A DNA stretch of 64,000 nt. It comes from Polyangium sp. 15x6 (GTDB taxonomy: Bacteria; Myxococcota_A; Polyangia; Polyangiales; Polyangiaceae). Positions 9,405-18,368 of this stretch are shown in pieces. Under the pieces are notes generated by a model. That model was not told where the DNA came from. It did not search any database and was given only the letters and a program-made list of their open reading frames with translations. The position numbers were made by a program, and so were the translations under genes. Each line of letters starts with the position of its first letter. Position 1 is the first letter of the stretch. The stretch covers positions 124,001-188,000 of the forward strand of contig NZ_JASBQE010000008.1 of assembly GCF_029960785.1 (NCBI RefSeq), given 5' to 3'.

Positions 9405-10678
9405 TGGACACACGTCTCGCCGTCCTCCTCCCCGCCCTCGTCTTCGCCGCCGGCTGCGATCGTTGCACGCCCAAGGACAAGGACACGAAGGCCGACGCGG
9501 GCCCGCCCGCGCCGATCCTGATCCCCAAGGACGAGCTCTTGCCGCCCCCCGCGCCCTGGGTCTTCAAGCCCGCGCGGATCGGGCCGGGGGTCCCGGGGAT
9601 CGCGCTCCCCGAAGGCTGCCAGATGCGCGCGCCGCTCGTCCGCGCGAAGGTCGCCGCCTCGACACGGTTCGTCGCCGCGCCCCGCGCGACAGGGACGCTC
9701 GTCGTGGCCGACGCGGACGAGAAAGAGACGCCGCCGCGGCTCACCGGGGTCGCCGGGCTCGTCCTCGACGCGGAGGGCGAAAGCAAGGGGCCGACGCCGC
9801 TGCCCTGGCTCGACGCCGAGGCCATGCCGCGGCTCGCGCGCACCGACGCGGGCGCATGGCTCGCAGCGTACAGCGAGCAGGGCGACGACAAGCTCTCACG
9901 CGTGTTCGTGCACCAGGGCGACCACGCGACGCCGCTCGGCGAGGGCGATCGGTTCGACGCAATTGACCTCGCATGTGGTTCGTCGCGATGCGCGCTGCTC
10001 ACGACCCGCCTCGGCAACGTCGCGGCCGCGGGCGCCGATCTCTGGGTGGGCGCGCCGAACGAGCCGGCGTCGTCGTGGAAGCGGACCGAGATCGTCCCGG
10101 ACATGCCCGAGAGCGACGCGCGTCCGTCGTGCCTCGCGCGGGTCGAGGCGCCGGCCGGGAAGGATGCCGGCGCAGGCGGCAGCGTGGTCACGGCGCTGCT
10201 CGAAGGGCAGGAGCTCGTGTTCTGGGAAGCGGCGGACGGCGGCGCGCCGCGCTCGATCGGGCGCGTGCCGGCGCCGTTCGGCATCGTCGACGCGACCGTG
10301 GCGGCGGGGCCGATCGCGCTCGTGTACGGGGCCGCCATCGACGACGAGGGCTGCGCGAAGGAGGGCGGCAAGCTCCGGTTCGAGCGGGTCGGCAAGGAAG
10401 CCTCCGAGGTGCGCGCGCACGCCCCGCCGATCTCGGGCGCGCTCCGGCCGCTCGAGCGAGGTGTGCTCGCGGCCTACCTCGCCCCGCTCGGCTGCGGCGT
10501 CGCGCGGAAGGTGGCGTACGCGGTGGTCCTCGACGCCGAAGGCACGCCGGTCTCGGCGCCGATGCCCGTGGCCGACGCGACGAGTTTCGCCGTGGCCGCG
10601 CGCGGCGCGGACGTGGACATGTGGATTCAGATGGGAGACGAGGTCTCGTGGGTACGCGCGACGTGTGCGGCGCCGTGA
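9404..10678 (+). CDS. hypothetical lipoprotein, possible beta-propeller
   Basis: A 424-residue lipoprotein starting at GTG 9404, which overlaps the upstream stop by one base. The N terminus ends in the lipobox FAAGC (Cys about residue 20) followed by Lys/Asp-rich residues. The remainder shows repeated strands with small residues and motifs such as GVAGLVLDAEGE, DAGAWLAAYSEQGDD and SFAVAARGADVDMWIQ, in the style of a seven-bladed propeller, but no blade motif is firm. Function unknown. It is the last gene of the gat operon, and a hairpin element (10721-10759) follows. Confidence 0.75.
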   Translation: MDTRLAVLLPALVFAAGCDRCTPKDKDTKADAGPPAPILIPKDELLPPPAPWVFKPARIGPGVPGIALPEGCQMRAPLVRAKVAASTRFVAAPRATGTLVVADADEKETPPRLTGVAGLVLDAEGESKGPTPLPWLDAEAMPRLARTDAGAWLAAYSEQGDDKLSRVFVHQGDHATPLGEGDRFDAIDLACGSSRCALLTTRLGNVAAAGADLWVGAPNEPASSWKRTEIVPDMPESDARPSCLARVEAPAGKDAGAGGSVVTALLEGQELVFWEAADGGAPRSIGRVPAPFGIVDATVAAGPIALVYGAAIDDEGCAKEGGKLRFERVGKEASEVRAHAPPISGALRPLERGVLAAYLAPLGCGVARKVAYAVVLDAEGTPVSAPMPVADATSFAVAARGADVDMWIQMGDEVSWVRATCAAP

Positions 10679-10720
10679 CGCTCTGGGCGAACCTGCCCTC
10701 GCCTGGCCAAACGGGGTGGT

Positions 10721-10759
10721 TCGGGGACGTAGCTCGGCTTGTCCGAGCGTAGGCCCCGA
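10721..10759. repeat. dispersed hairpin element, copy A
   Basis: A 39-bp nested inverted repeat. Outer arms TCGGGG (10721-10726) and CCCCGA (10754-10759); inner arms GCTCGG (10732-10737) and CCGAGC (10743-10748) around the loop CTTGT. The core CGTAGCTCGGCTTGTCCGAG is identical in copies B and C, whose outer arms differ in sequence but remain complementary. It lies after the gat operon and before the epimerase gene. Confidence 0.85.
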
Positions 10760-10816
10760 GCGTCAATCGAGGTGTTGCCATCGCCGCGCGAGCGGGTAGT
10801 GTCGAGTCCGCTCCGC

Positions 10817-11884
10817 ATGGCAGATCCGATCGACAACTCGAACAGCGAGCCGCGCGAGACGGCGATCCCGCCGGCGAGGGGCTCGCGGAGCCGCTCGGGC
10901 GGGCGCGTCGTCGCGCTCACGGGCGCGGCGTGTTTTCTCGGCCGAAACCTCGTCGGCCTCCTGGAAGAAGATCCAGCCACGGCCCGCATCGTGACGATCG
11001 ACGTGAAGTCGCCCGACACGGCCGGCCCGAAGGCGCGGCACTTCGAGGTCGATCTGACGAACCCCGCCTCGGAGGATCGCGTCGCCGAGATCCTCGCGTC
11101 CGAGGAGGTCGACACGCTCGTGCACCTCTGCTTCCTCTCGTCGCCGACGCACGCGACGGGCTGGGCGCACGAGCTCGAGTCCGTCGGCACGATGCACCTC
11201 CTCAACGCCGTGCGGCAGGTGCGGCTGCGCAAGCTCGTGCAGTGGAGCCAGACGATGCTCTACGGCGCGCATCCGACGAACCCGAACTTCCTCACCGAAC
11301 GGCACGCGCTGCGCGCCGACATGGACGAGCCTTTCTTCGCGGACAAGATCGCCGCCGAGCGTGAGCTCAACGCCTTCGCCGCGAAGTCGAAGGGCACGGT
11401 GGTCACGGTCTTGCGCACGGCGCCGATCGTCGGGCCGACGGTGCAGAACTGGGTCACGCGGTATCTCGGCATGCGGTACGTGCCCACGCTGCTCGGCTTC
11501 GATCCGCTCTGGCAGTTCGTGCACGAGGTCGACGCGCTCGCGGCCTTCAAGCTCGCGCTCGATCGGGATCATCCGGGCACGTTCAACATCGCGTCCGACG
11601 GCGTCTTGCCGCTGTCCACGGTGCTGCGATTGGCCGGCCGCTCGTCGATGCCGCTGCCGCACACGCTCGCGAGCTCGCTCGTCGGCGCGCTCTGGATCAC
11701 GCAAGCCTCGGCCGTGCCGCCGAGCTTTTTGCGGTACCTCAGGTACGTCTGTGTCGCCGATGGCGACAAGGCGGCGCGCGTGATGGGCTTCAGGCCGGCC
11801 TACACGACCCGCGAGGCGCTGCTCGACTACCTCGCCGCGCAGCGCCTGCGCGACGCGAACCTGCTGCAGGAGAGCCCTGCCTAG
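10817..11884 (+). CDS. NAD-dependent epimerase/dehydratase-like protein (atypical)
   Basis: A 355-residue Rossmann-fold protein of the extended SDR class. The nucleotide-binding loop is TGAACFLG (residues 35-42), so the middle Gly of GxxGxxG is Cys. The usual catalytic YxxxK is F173-xxx-K177 (EPFFADKIAAE), so the Tyr is missing; S/T partner SQTMLYG precedes it. A later HEVDALAAF and FNIASDGVLPL are family-like. It may bind a nucleotide or sugar without normal catalysis. ATG 10817 is preferred over an upstream TTG that lies within the repeat element. The acyltransferase follows after 14 bases. Confidence 0.82.
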   Translation: MADPIDNSNSEPRETAIPPARGSRSRSGGRVVALTGAACFLGRNLVGLLEEDPATARIVTIDVKSPDTAGPKARHFEVDLTNPASEDRVAEILASEEVDTLVHLCFLSSPTHATGWAHELESVGTMHLLNAVRQVRLRKLVQWSQTMLYGAHPTNPNFLTERHALRADMDEPFFADKIAAERELNAFAAKSKGTVVTVLRTAPIVGPTVQNWVTRYLGMRYVPTLLGFDPLWQFVHEVDALAAFKLALDRDHPGTFNIASDGVLPLSTVLRLAGRSSMPLPHTLASSLVGALWITQASAVPPSFLRYLRYVCVADGDKAARVMGFRPAYTTREALLDYLAAQRLRDANLLQESPA

Positions 11885-11898
11885 GCGGGCGTTTTTCC

Positions 11899-13425
11899 AT
11901 GGGGAAGAAGCAGAAGCGCAAGCACAAGGAGACGAGGGAGCCGCGCGCGGACGCCGCGCCGAAGGAGCCCCTCGCGGCCGCGGCGTTCGTCGCCGCCGAT
12001 AGCGGAGCCGCCGCCCCCGAGGACGTAGCCTCGAGCCGCGCGGACGCACCGCCGGCCGAAGGCGAGCCCGCGGCGCCGCGGCGCTTCGCGGAGCCGCCCG
12101 CCGCGGAAGAGGCGCCCGCGTCCTCCGAGGACGACGACGAGGACGACGACGACGACGCGTGGGCCGCGGCCGAGATCGCGCCCGCCCTGCCCTTCGGCAC
12201 CGACCTCGACGGAGACGTACAGGCCTCGCCGCGCCTCGTGCCCGGCTACGACCTCGACGCCGACGAAGCGCAAGACGTCGCGCCGATCGGCCCGACCGAG
12301 GCCGTCATCCGCCCGAGCATCCCCCCGGCCACCTTGCGCGGCGAGGCCGACGTCGAGGGCGCGACCGCGACCAGCGCCATCGAGATCGAGCAGCAGATCC
12401 GCGACCTCGAAGCCCGGCTCGACCGGATGATCGGCCAGGGGCGCGAGCGCGCGGACGAGCCGGTCTACGTGCCGAAGCCCCCGCCGATCCCTCCCGCGCG
12501 CAAGAGCGACGTGCCCAAGACCAAGCCGCGCAGCGACGTGCCTGCGCCGCGCGCTTCGGTGCCGGAGTCGGCCACGGCGAGCGAGGTCCTCTCGCCCGAG
12601 TTTTACGCGAAGCAGTGGGGACGCGCGGGCTTGCGCAGCCGCTCCGAGGAGGTCGACGAGTTCGGCCTCGATCCGGCCTTCGAAGCGAAGCTCCTGCCCG
12701 TCCTCGATTTCCTCACGAGGCGGTATTTCCGCGTCGAGGTCGAGGGCGCCGATCACATCCCCACGGAGGGCCGCTGTCTCGTCGTGGCGAACCACGCGGG
12801 CGGCCCCCTGCCCTACGACGGCGCGATGCTACGCGCCGCCATCCGCCGTGATCACCCGGCGCACCGCGAGCTGCGCTGGCTCGCCGAGGATTTCGTCTAC
12901 TACCTGCCCTTCGTCGGCACGTTCATGAACCGCCTCGGCGCGGTGCGCGCTTGCCAGGAGAACGCGGAGCGGCTGCTCAACAAGGGCGCGCTCGTCGCGG
13001 TCTTCCCCGAGGGCGCGAAGGGCATCGGCAAGCTCTACCGCGATCGCTACAAGCTGCAGCGCTTCGGCCGCGGCGGCTTCATTCGCCTCTGCCTGCGCAC
13101 GCGCACGCCTCTTGTGCCTTGCGCGATCGTGGGCGCCGAGGAGGCGAACCCGATGCTCTACCGCTTCGAGTACATGACGAAGACCCTGGGCATCCCGTAC
13201 TTCCCGATCACGCCGACCTTCCCGGCGCTCGGGCCGCTCGGCCTCATGCCCGCGCCGACGAAGTGGCGCATCCGCTTCGGCGAGCCGCTCACCTGGAGCA
13301 ACTACGGCCCCGAGGCGGCGGACGACGAGATCCTCGTGGGACGCCTCTCCGAGCGCGTGCGCGCGTCGATCCAGAGCATGCTCGACCGGATGCTGTCCGA
13401 GCGGCGCTCGGTCTGGCTGGGGTAG
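11899..13425 (+). CDS. lysophospholipid/1-acylglycerol-phosphate acyltransferase-like
   Basis: A 508-residue protein. The first 230 residues are a low-complexity, Ala/Glu/Asp-rich and probably disordered arm starting MGKKQKRKHKETRE. The C-terminal half is a PlsC-type domain: VVANHAGGPLPYDG near residue 298 (a spaced variant of the NHx4D motif), FPEGAKGIGKLY near 368, and LVPCAIVGAEE near 405. It should move an acyl chain to a lysophospholipid or related acceptor at the inner membrane. It shares a transcript with the epimerase-like gene, and truB starts one base after its stop. Confidence 0.85.
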   Translation: MGKKQKRKHKETREPRADAAPKEPLAAAAFVAADSGAAAPEDVASSRADAPPAEGEPAAPRRFAEPPAAEEAPASSEDDDEDDDDDAWAAAEIAPALPFGTDLDGDVQASPRLVPGYDLDADEAQDVAPIGPTEAVIRPSIPPATLRGEADVEGATATSAIEIEQQIRDLEARLDRMIGQGRERADEPVYVPKPPPIPPARKSDVPKTKPRSDVPAPRASVPESATASEVLSPEFYAKQWGRAGLRSRSEEVDEFGLDPAFEAKLLPVLDFLTRRYFRVEVEGADHIPTEGRCLVVANHAGGPLPYDGAMLRAAIRRDHPAHRELRWLAEDFVYYLPFVGTFMNRLGAVRACQENAERLLNKGALVAVFPEGAKGIGKLYRDRYKLQRFGRGGFIRLCLRTRTPLVPCAIVGAEEANPMLYRFEYMTKTLGIPYFPITPTFPALGPLGLMPAPTKWRIRFGEPLTWSNYGPEAADDEILVGRLSERVRASIQSMLDRMLSERRSVWLG

Positions 13426-13426
13426 G

Positions 13427-14512
13427 ATGAGCCCAAAGGATCGCGGGGACGTTCACGGCGTCCTCGTCCTCGACAAACCCAAAGGTCCCACGAGCCACGA
13501 CGTCGTCGGCAAGCTCCGGCGCGCGATCGGCATGCGCCGCATCGGCCACGCCGGCACGCTCGATCCGATGGCGTCGGGCGTGCTCGTGATGCTTCTCGGC
13601 GAAGCCACGAAGCTCGGGCCGTACCTCACCGCGCACGACAAGGCTTACGAGGCGCGCGTGGTGCTTGGTCGCGGCACGGACACGCTCGACGCGGAAGGCG
13701 CGGTCACGGCCGAGGCGCCGCTTCCGGTGTGGCTCGAGGACGAGATCACGCGGTTCGCGCAGGAAGGCGCGCGCGCGGCGCTGCCCGGGATCACGGCCGC
13801 GCTCGATCGCGAGCGCGCGCGGACCGAGCAAGCGCCGCCGGCGTACTCGGCCATCAAGGTCCAGGGAGCGAAGAGCTACGACCGCGCGCGGCGGGGCGAG
13901 GTCGTGGAGCTGCCCGCGCGTCCGGTCTCGGCGCGCGCGATCGAGCTCCGCAGCGCGGGGATCCTCGAGCCGGGGAAGCTCGCGTTCCTCGACGTCTCGC
14001 TCGACGTGAGCAAGGGTTACTACGTGCGCTCCCTGGCGCGTGATCTCGGCGCGGCCCTCACGGTGCCCGCGCACCTCGGCGCGCTCCGCCGCACGCGGAG
14101 CGGGCCGTTCGGGCTCGACGTCGCGAACGTGCTCGACGCGCCCGGTGAGGCCCTGCGCGCCGCCGTGGTGCCCCTCGCCGCGGCCGTTCGTCTGGGCCTA
14201 CCCACGGCCGTGCTCACGGCCGAGGGCGCCCTGCGCGCATCCCAGGGCAAACGCCTCGGCGCGGCGGATTTTTCAGAGCCTCCCCCGCGTGAGGCGGAAA
14301 TCCGGGAGAGCGCCGCGGATCGTCCGGACGAACCTTCCGAGCTTGAAGTATCGGGAACGAGCGCCTGGCTTTCCCCGGAGGGCCGTCTGGTCGCCGTGGG
14401 AAAATGGGATCATGATGGGTACGTGGTTCAACGCGGCTTCACGGACGTTCCCGCGGGCCGCGAGGTCGAGACGGAACAGTACGTCGTGTCTGGACGTCGC
14501 TTTCCGCCCTGA
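13427..14512 (+). CDS. truB: tRNA pseudouridine(55) synthase
   Basis: A 361-residue TruB, which forms pseudouridine 55 in the T-loop of tRNAs. Early motif GVLVLDKPKGPTSHDVV, catalytic Asp D46 in GHAGTLDPMASG, and later QAPPAYSAIKVQGAKSYDRAR and GYYVRSLARDLG are all characteristic. The C-terminal 80 residues (about 280-361) form a diverged extension in place of the usual PUA-like tail. ATG 13427 starts one base after the acyltransferase stop. Confidence 0.96.
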   Translation: MSPKDRGDVHGVLVLDKPKGPTSHDVVGKLRRAIGMRRIGHAGTLDPMASGVLVMLLGEATKLGPYLTAHDKAYEARVVLGRGTDTLDAEGAVTAEAPLPVWLEDEITRFAQEGARAALPGITAALDRERARTEQAPPAYSAIKVQGAKSYDRARRGEVVELPARPVSARAIELRSAGILEPGKLAFLDVSLDVSKGYYVRSLARDLGAALTVPAHLGALRRTRSGPFGLDVANVLDAPGEALRAAVVPLAAAVRLGLPTAVLTAEGALRASQGKRLGAADFSEPPPREAEIRESAADRPDEPSELEVSGTSAWLSPEGRLVAVGKWDHDGYVVQRGFTDVPAGREVETEQYVVSGRRFPP

Positions 14513-14595
14513 CCATCCGTAGCTGCCAAGCGACCGCGGCGGGTTGCGTCGCGTAAGCAAGGTCCGCTACGATTCGACGTGTAGGGAGTTCGGTT

Positions 14596-15888
14596 TTGAG
14601 TCCAAACGACGTACCACTGGCGCTTTTGGCAGGGGCCATCGCGTCGGCGCTCGTCGGGGCCTTGTTCGCTGGCGCGGACACGGCCTTGACGAGCCTCACC
14701 CAGACCCGCCTGGCGGCGCTCATCGAGCAGGCGGAAGGACCGGAAAAAGCGGCGCTCGAGCGCATCCGCAGCGCCGACGCCAAGCTCCGGTCTCGTTATC
14801 TGCTCGGCAGGGTCCTCAGCACGACCCTGTCGGCCATCCTCACGATGCTGTTCTTCGCGCCCCTGTACCCGCAGGCGGCGCCGTGGCTCGCCTTCGGCGT
14901 GACCGTGGTCTTCACGAGCACGCTCTTCGAGGTGAGCACCACGCTCGGCCGCAAGCACGCCGATCACGTGGCGCCGATGGCCGCGCGCTGGCTCCGTCCG
15001 CTCGAGATCGTGATGCTCCCGCTCGCGGTCCCGCTCGGCTGGCTCGGCACGTCGATCGCGGCGAAGGAGAGCAGCGAGCCGCCGGATCCGCACATCACGG
15101 AGGCGGAGGTGGAGATGCTCGTCGAGGAGGGCGCGCGGAGCGGCCTCTTCGGCCGCGAGCCTGCGGAGATGATCCGCAACGTGCTCGAGTTCCAGGATCG
15201 CACCGCGAAGGACGTGATGATCCCGCGCTCGCGCGTGGAGGCCATCGAGGTGAGCACCCCGCTCGACAAGACGCTCGCGCTCGTGACGGAGAGTGGTCAC
15301 TCGCGTTACCCGGTCTATCGCGAGCAGCTCGACAACGTGGTGGGGCTCCTCTACGCGAAGGACTTGTTCAAGGCGTTCGAGGAAGATCGCCTGAAGAAAA
15401 AGTCGCTGCAGGAGATCGTGCGCAGCCCGGCGAACTTCGTGGCCGAGTCGCAGCCGCTCTCGACGTTGCTCAAGGAGATGCGCGGCAGGAGGCAACACCT
15501 CGCGATCGTGATGGACGAGTTCGGCGGCGTGAGCGGCATCGTGACGCTGGAGGACGTGCTCGAAGAGATCGTCGGCGACATCCGCGACGAGCACGACGTG
15601 GAGGAAGCGCCGCCGATCCAGGATCTCGGCGACGGCAGGCTGATGGCGGACGCGGCCGTGTCGATCCGCGATCTCTCGGCGTTCCTCGGCTCGGATCTCT
15701 TGCCGGATGGCGAGGCCGCGGTGGAGCAGGAGCACACGCTCGAAGGTCTGCTCACGGAGCACCTCGGCAAGACGCCCGAGAACGGCGCGAGCGTGAGCAA
15801 GTACGGCCTGCGCTTCATCGTGCGCGACTGCGACGAGCAGCACATCGGCAAGGTCGAGATCGTCAGGCCTCGCAGCGTCGAGGTCTGA
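14596..15888 (+). CDS. CNNM/CorC-HlyC family membrane protein with CBS pair
   Basis: A 430-residue protein. Residues 1-160 form a DUF21/CNNM-type membrane domain with about four helices, starting LLAGAIASALVGALFAGADTA. Two CBS domains follow (about 205-330; DVMIPRSRVEAIEV, HSRYPVYREQLDNVVGLLY, AIVMDEFGGVSGIVTLEDVLEEIVGDI), then a CorC_HlyC domain. Relatives export or sense Mg2+/Co2+ or help keep membranes intact. The start is TTG 14596, with GGGAG seven bases upstream; no ATG/GTG fits. A terminator follows directly. Confidence 0.9.
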   Translation: MSPNDVPLALLAGAIASALVGALFAGADTALTSLTQTRLAALIEQAEGPEKAALERIRSADAKLRSRYLLGRVLSTTLSAILTMLFFAPLYPQAAPWLAFGVTVVFTSTLFEVSTTLGRKHADHVAPMAARWLRPLEIVMLPLAVPLGWLGTSIAAKESSEPPDPHITEAEVEMLVEEGARSGLFGREPAEMIRNVLEFQDRTAKDVMIPRSRVEAIEVSTPLDKTLALVTESGHSRYPVYREQLDNVVGLLYAKDLFKAFEEDRLKKKSLQEIVRSPANFVAESQPLSTLLKEMRGRRQHLAIVMDEFGGVSGIVTLEDVLEEIVGDIRDEHDVEEAPPIQDLGDGRLMADAAVSIRDLSAFLGSDLLPDGEAAVEQEHTLEGLLTEHLGKTPENGASVSKYGLRFIVRDCDEQHIGKVEIVRPRSVEV

Positions 15889-15922
15889 TCGTCCTTCTCT
15901 TCGTGGTCGTGAGACAAAACGA

Positions 15923-15957
15923 AACGGGGCCCGCTTTCGCGAGCCCCGTTTTTCTTT
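15923..15957. terminator. bidirectional intrinsic terminator
   Basis: AACGGGGC (15923-15930) pairs with GCCCCGTT (15943-15950), with a small inner CGC/GCG stem, and is followed by TTTTTCTTT on the plus strand. On the minus strand the stem is followed by a T-rich run with TCGTTTTG. It lies between two convergent genes and can serve both. Confidence 0.85.
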
Positions 15958-15980
15958 CCATCACCCGAGGGGAGAGGTGA

Positions 15981-17129
15981 TCAGCCGCCCTGCGTGACCT
16001 TCTGAATCGAGGTCATCAGGTTGTCGCCGGTCTCGATGAGGCCGATGATCGGGTTCTGCGGGTTCGAGTCGTCGCCCTTGAGCTCCGTGCGCAGGTCGAC
16101 GAAGGCCTTGCGCAGGTTGAGGACGACCTGCTGGCTCGTGAACGCGGACGTCGTCACGGGATCGACGGGGATGAGCACGGGATCTCCGCTGCCGGGGAGA
16201 TCGCCCTTCGTGTAGCGGTTCAGCTTCTTCTCGACGGACTTCATGCCCTGCTGCGTCCGCTCCGGCTTGAGGACGGCGTAGTTCGCAGGCCAGTCCTTGC
16301 CGAGGTCGAAGGGCTCCTTGACCGGCACGAGCTCCGCGATCACGCCCTTCTGGTCGGACCGGAAGAGGACGGAGAAGTTCATCACCGGCTCCTTCTCCTC
16401 CTTCCAGGTCTTCTCGACGGGCGCCTTCGCGAACTCGAGCAAGTTCTTGAAGCTGTCCTTCTTCTTGTTCAGCTCCTCGCAGCCCTTGGTGAAGTTGAGC
16501 AGCTGCCGCAACGCGCTCGGATTGAGGCCGGAGATGCTCGCGCCGTCGACCTTCGTGGCGTCGAACGGGATGTTGATGCCGCCGAGCTGACCGGCGAGCT
16601 CTGCGGGATACTCTTTCTTGCCGAGCTTATCCGCCGCTTCGCCGAGGAGCGTCTCGAGCTCCTTCATCTTCTCGTTCGCGGCCTTCACGTCCGTCATGAG
16701 GGCCTTGGCGTTCGCCACGACTTGCTTACCGCGCTCGTTGCGCGCGGCAGCTTGGCCGACGGGATACCCGATGGCGATGCCGAGGAGCGCCGTGCCGACA
16801 GCGGCCATGATGAGGCGCTTCTTCGCCTTCTCGCGCTCCTTGATGATCTCCTCGCCGACCTCGACCTTGATGGTCTGCTGGACGGCGGTGGGCTTCGGCG
16901 GCGGCTCGGCGGCGGCGGCGGCCTTTGCAGGCTGCGCGAACGGAGGAACCGGGATGCCGGGGGAGATCCCGGGCGGCGGCGCGATGTTCGGAGACTTCCC
17001 CGAACCGGAGGGCGGCGGCTGCGACTGACCAGGAACGGGCAGCGGCACGGCCTGCGTCCCGATGTTCGTCTTCCCGAGCCGCGCCTTCAGATCGATCTTG
17101 GGTTTCTTGCTCTTGTCTTCAGCAGCCAT
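15981..17129 (-). CDS. hypothetical single-pass membrane protein with Pro-rich cytoplasmic arm
   Basis: A 382-residue protein starting MAAEDKSKKPKIDLKARLG. The first 110 residues are Pro/Ala-rich and disordered. A Lys-rich stretch is followed by one transmembrane helix (LIMAAVGTALLGIAIGYPVG, about residues 132-151). The outside part has a predicted coiled coil (KAANEKMKELETLLGEAADKLGKKE) and an alpha/beta region. No family recognised. ATG 17129 has GAGGAG just upstream; an earlier in-frame Met does not. It converges on the CorC-type gene across the terminator. Confidence 0.78.
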   Translation of the reverse strand: MAAEDKSKKPKIDLKARLGKTNIGTQAVPLPVPGQSQPPPSGSGKSPNIAPPPGISPGIPVPPFAQPAKAAAAAEPPPKPTAVQQTIKVEVGEEIIKEREKAKKRLIMAAVGTALLGIAIGYPVGQAAARNERGKQVVANAKALMTDVKAANEKMKELETLLGEAADKLGKKEYPAELAGQLGGINIPFDATKVDGASISGLNPSALRQLLNFTKGCEELNKKKDSFKNLLEFAKAPVEKTWKEEKEPVMNFSVLFRSDQKGVIAELVPVKEPFDLGKDWPANYAVLKPERTQQGMKSVEKKLNRYTKGDLPGSGDPVLIPVDPVTTSAFTSQQVVLNLRKAFVDLRTELKGDDSNPQNPIIGLIETGDNLMTSIQKVTQGG

Positions 17130-17288
17130 CGGCTCCTCGTAGCGACCAGCGGGCAAGTTACCGGCGCGACGTACGTCGTGTCAACGGCGCGCCCGCTGAA
17201 ATTCTCGCCTGCCCTTGGAAGCTCGGGGCCCGCGTTTCCTTGGTTTCTCGACGACGACACGCGGCCGGGGTGGTACCTACCGGAACGC

Positions 17289-18215
17289 ATGCTTCCTCCG
17301 CGTCTGCCCCTCGCCGTCGAGAAGCGCGCCGTCACGGTGCCGGACGGTACGCGGATCACGTACTACGCCACCCGATCCCCGTATCCGGGAGCGCCCGTCG
17401 TCATGCTCGCGAACGGGCTCGGGGGCCAGCACATCACGTGGAGCGCGCAGATCGAGCACCTGCGCGGGCGCTACCGCTTCCTCACGTGGGACTACCGCGG
17501 CCTCTTCGCCTCCGCGCGACCCCCGGAAGACGCGCCCGCGTCGTATGCGATCGCGCGCCATGCCGAGGATCTCCTTGCGATCCTGGATGCCGAGGGCGAA
17601 ACGCGCGCGGCGCTCGTCGGCTGGAGCATGGGCGTGCAGGTCGTGCTCGAAGCGTACCGAAAGGCGCGACATCGGGCGCGTTGCATCGTGCTGCTCAACG
17701 GCACGAGCGGCAGGCCCCTCGACACGGTGAGCCCCTTGCCGGGCATGAAGACCGTGCTGCCTTCGCTCGTGGAGCTCGTGAGCCGCGCGCACGCGCTCGC
17801 GTCGCAGGTCACGCGCAGGGCTGCGGACGTGCCCGAGGCGCTCGGGTGGCTCAAGGCCATGGGCGTCATGAACGCGTCCCTCGACGACGCGGTCTTCAAC
17901 GAGCTCGTCCAGGGCTTCAGCTCGCTCGACATGGAGGCGTATTTCCACAACCTCCGCGCGCTCGGTGATCACGACGCCTCGGACGTGCTCGGCACGATCG
18001 ACGTGCCCACGCTCATCTTGACGGGGGATCGCGACGCGATGACGCCGGCCTCGCTCGCGAAGGAGATGGCGAAGCAGATCCCCGGGGCGGAGCTCTACGT
18101 CGTGCGCGGAGGCACGCACTACACGGCGGTCGAGTTCCCCGAGCTCGTGAGCTTGCGGCTCGAGAAGTTCCTCGCGAAGGCCACGCCGGGCGCGGGCGGA
18201 ACGACCTCCGAGTAG
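17289..18215 (+). CDS. alpha/beta-hydrolase fold enzyme
   Basis: A 308-residue alpha/beta hydrolase. The oxyanion region is LANGLGGQHITW, the nucleophile is S113 in GWSMGVQ, the acid is in LILTGDRDAMTP and the His in GGTHYTAVEFPE, which together make a full catalytic triad. The N terminus reads MLPPRLPLAVEKRAVTVPDG without a signal peptide. The substrate cannot be inferred; esterase, haloperoxidase-like and lyase activities occur in this fold. It stands alone between the membrane-protein gene (divergent) and the trp genes, with a 153-base gap to trpG. Confidence 0.9.
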   Translation: MLPPRLPLAVEKRAVTVPDGTRITYYATRSPYPGAPVVMLANGLGGQHITWSAQIEHLRGRYRFLTWDYRGLFASARPPEDAPASYAIARHAEDLLAILDAEGETRAALVGWSMGVQVVLEAYRKARHRARCIVLLNGTSGRPLDTVSPLPGMKTVLPSLVELVSRAHALASQVTRRAADVPEALGWLKAMGVMNASLDDAVFNELVQGFSSLDMEAYFHNLRALGDHDASDVLGTIDVPTLILTGDRDAMTPASLAKEMAKQIPGAELYVVRGGTHYTAVEFPELVSLRLEKFLAKATPGAGGTTSE

Positions 18216-18368
18216 AGCTCGATTTGCCCGAATTTCCCGGGAAAAAGACGCATCGAGCGGCCGGCCGCGCCGTGGCGCGGGTGCTACTTTGTGGTCGGGG
18301 GGATGGAAGATCGTGGCCCGCGTCTCGGCGCGGGCGCGCGTTCGTCCATCGCTAGCAAGGTGGGATCG

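Noticed and set aside
10739-10816. TTG start for the epimerase-like gene, adding 26 residues
   Set aside because: The TTG lies inside hairpin copy A and the added residues are not family-like; ATG 10817 is more likely.
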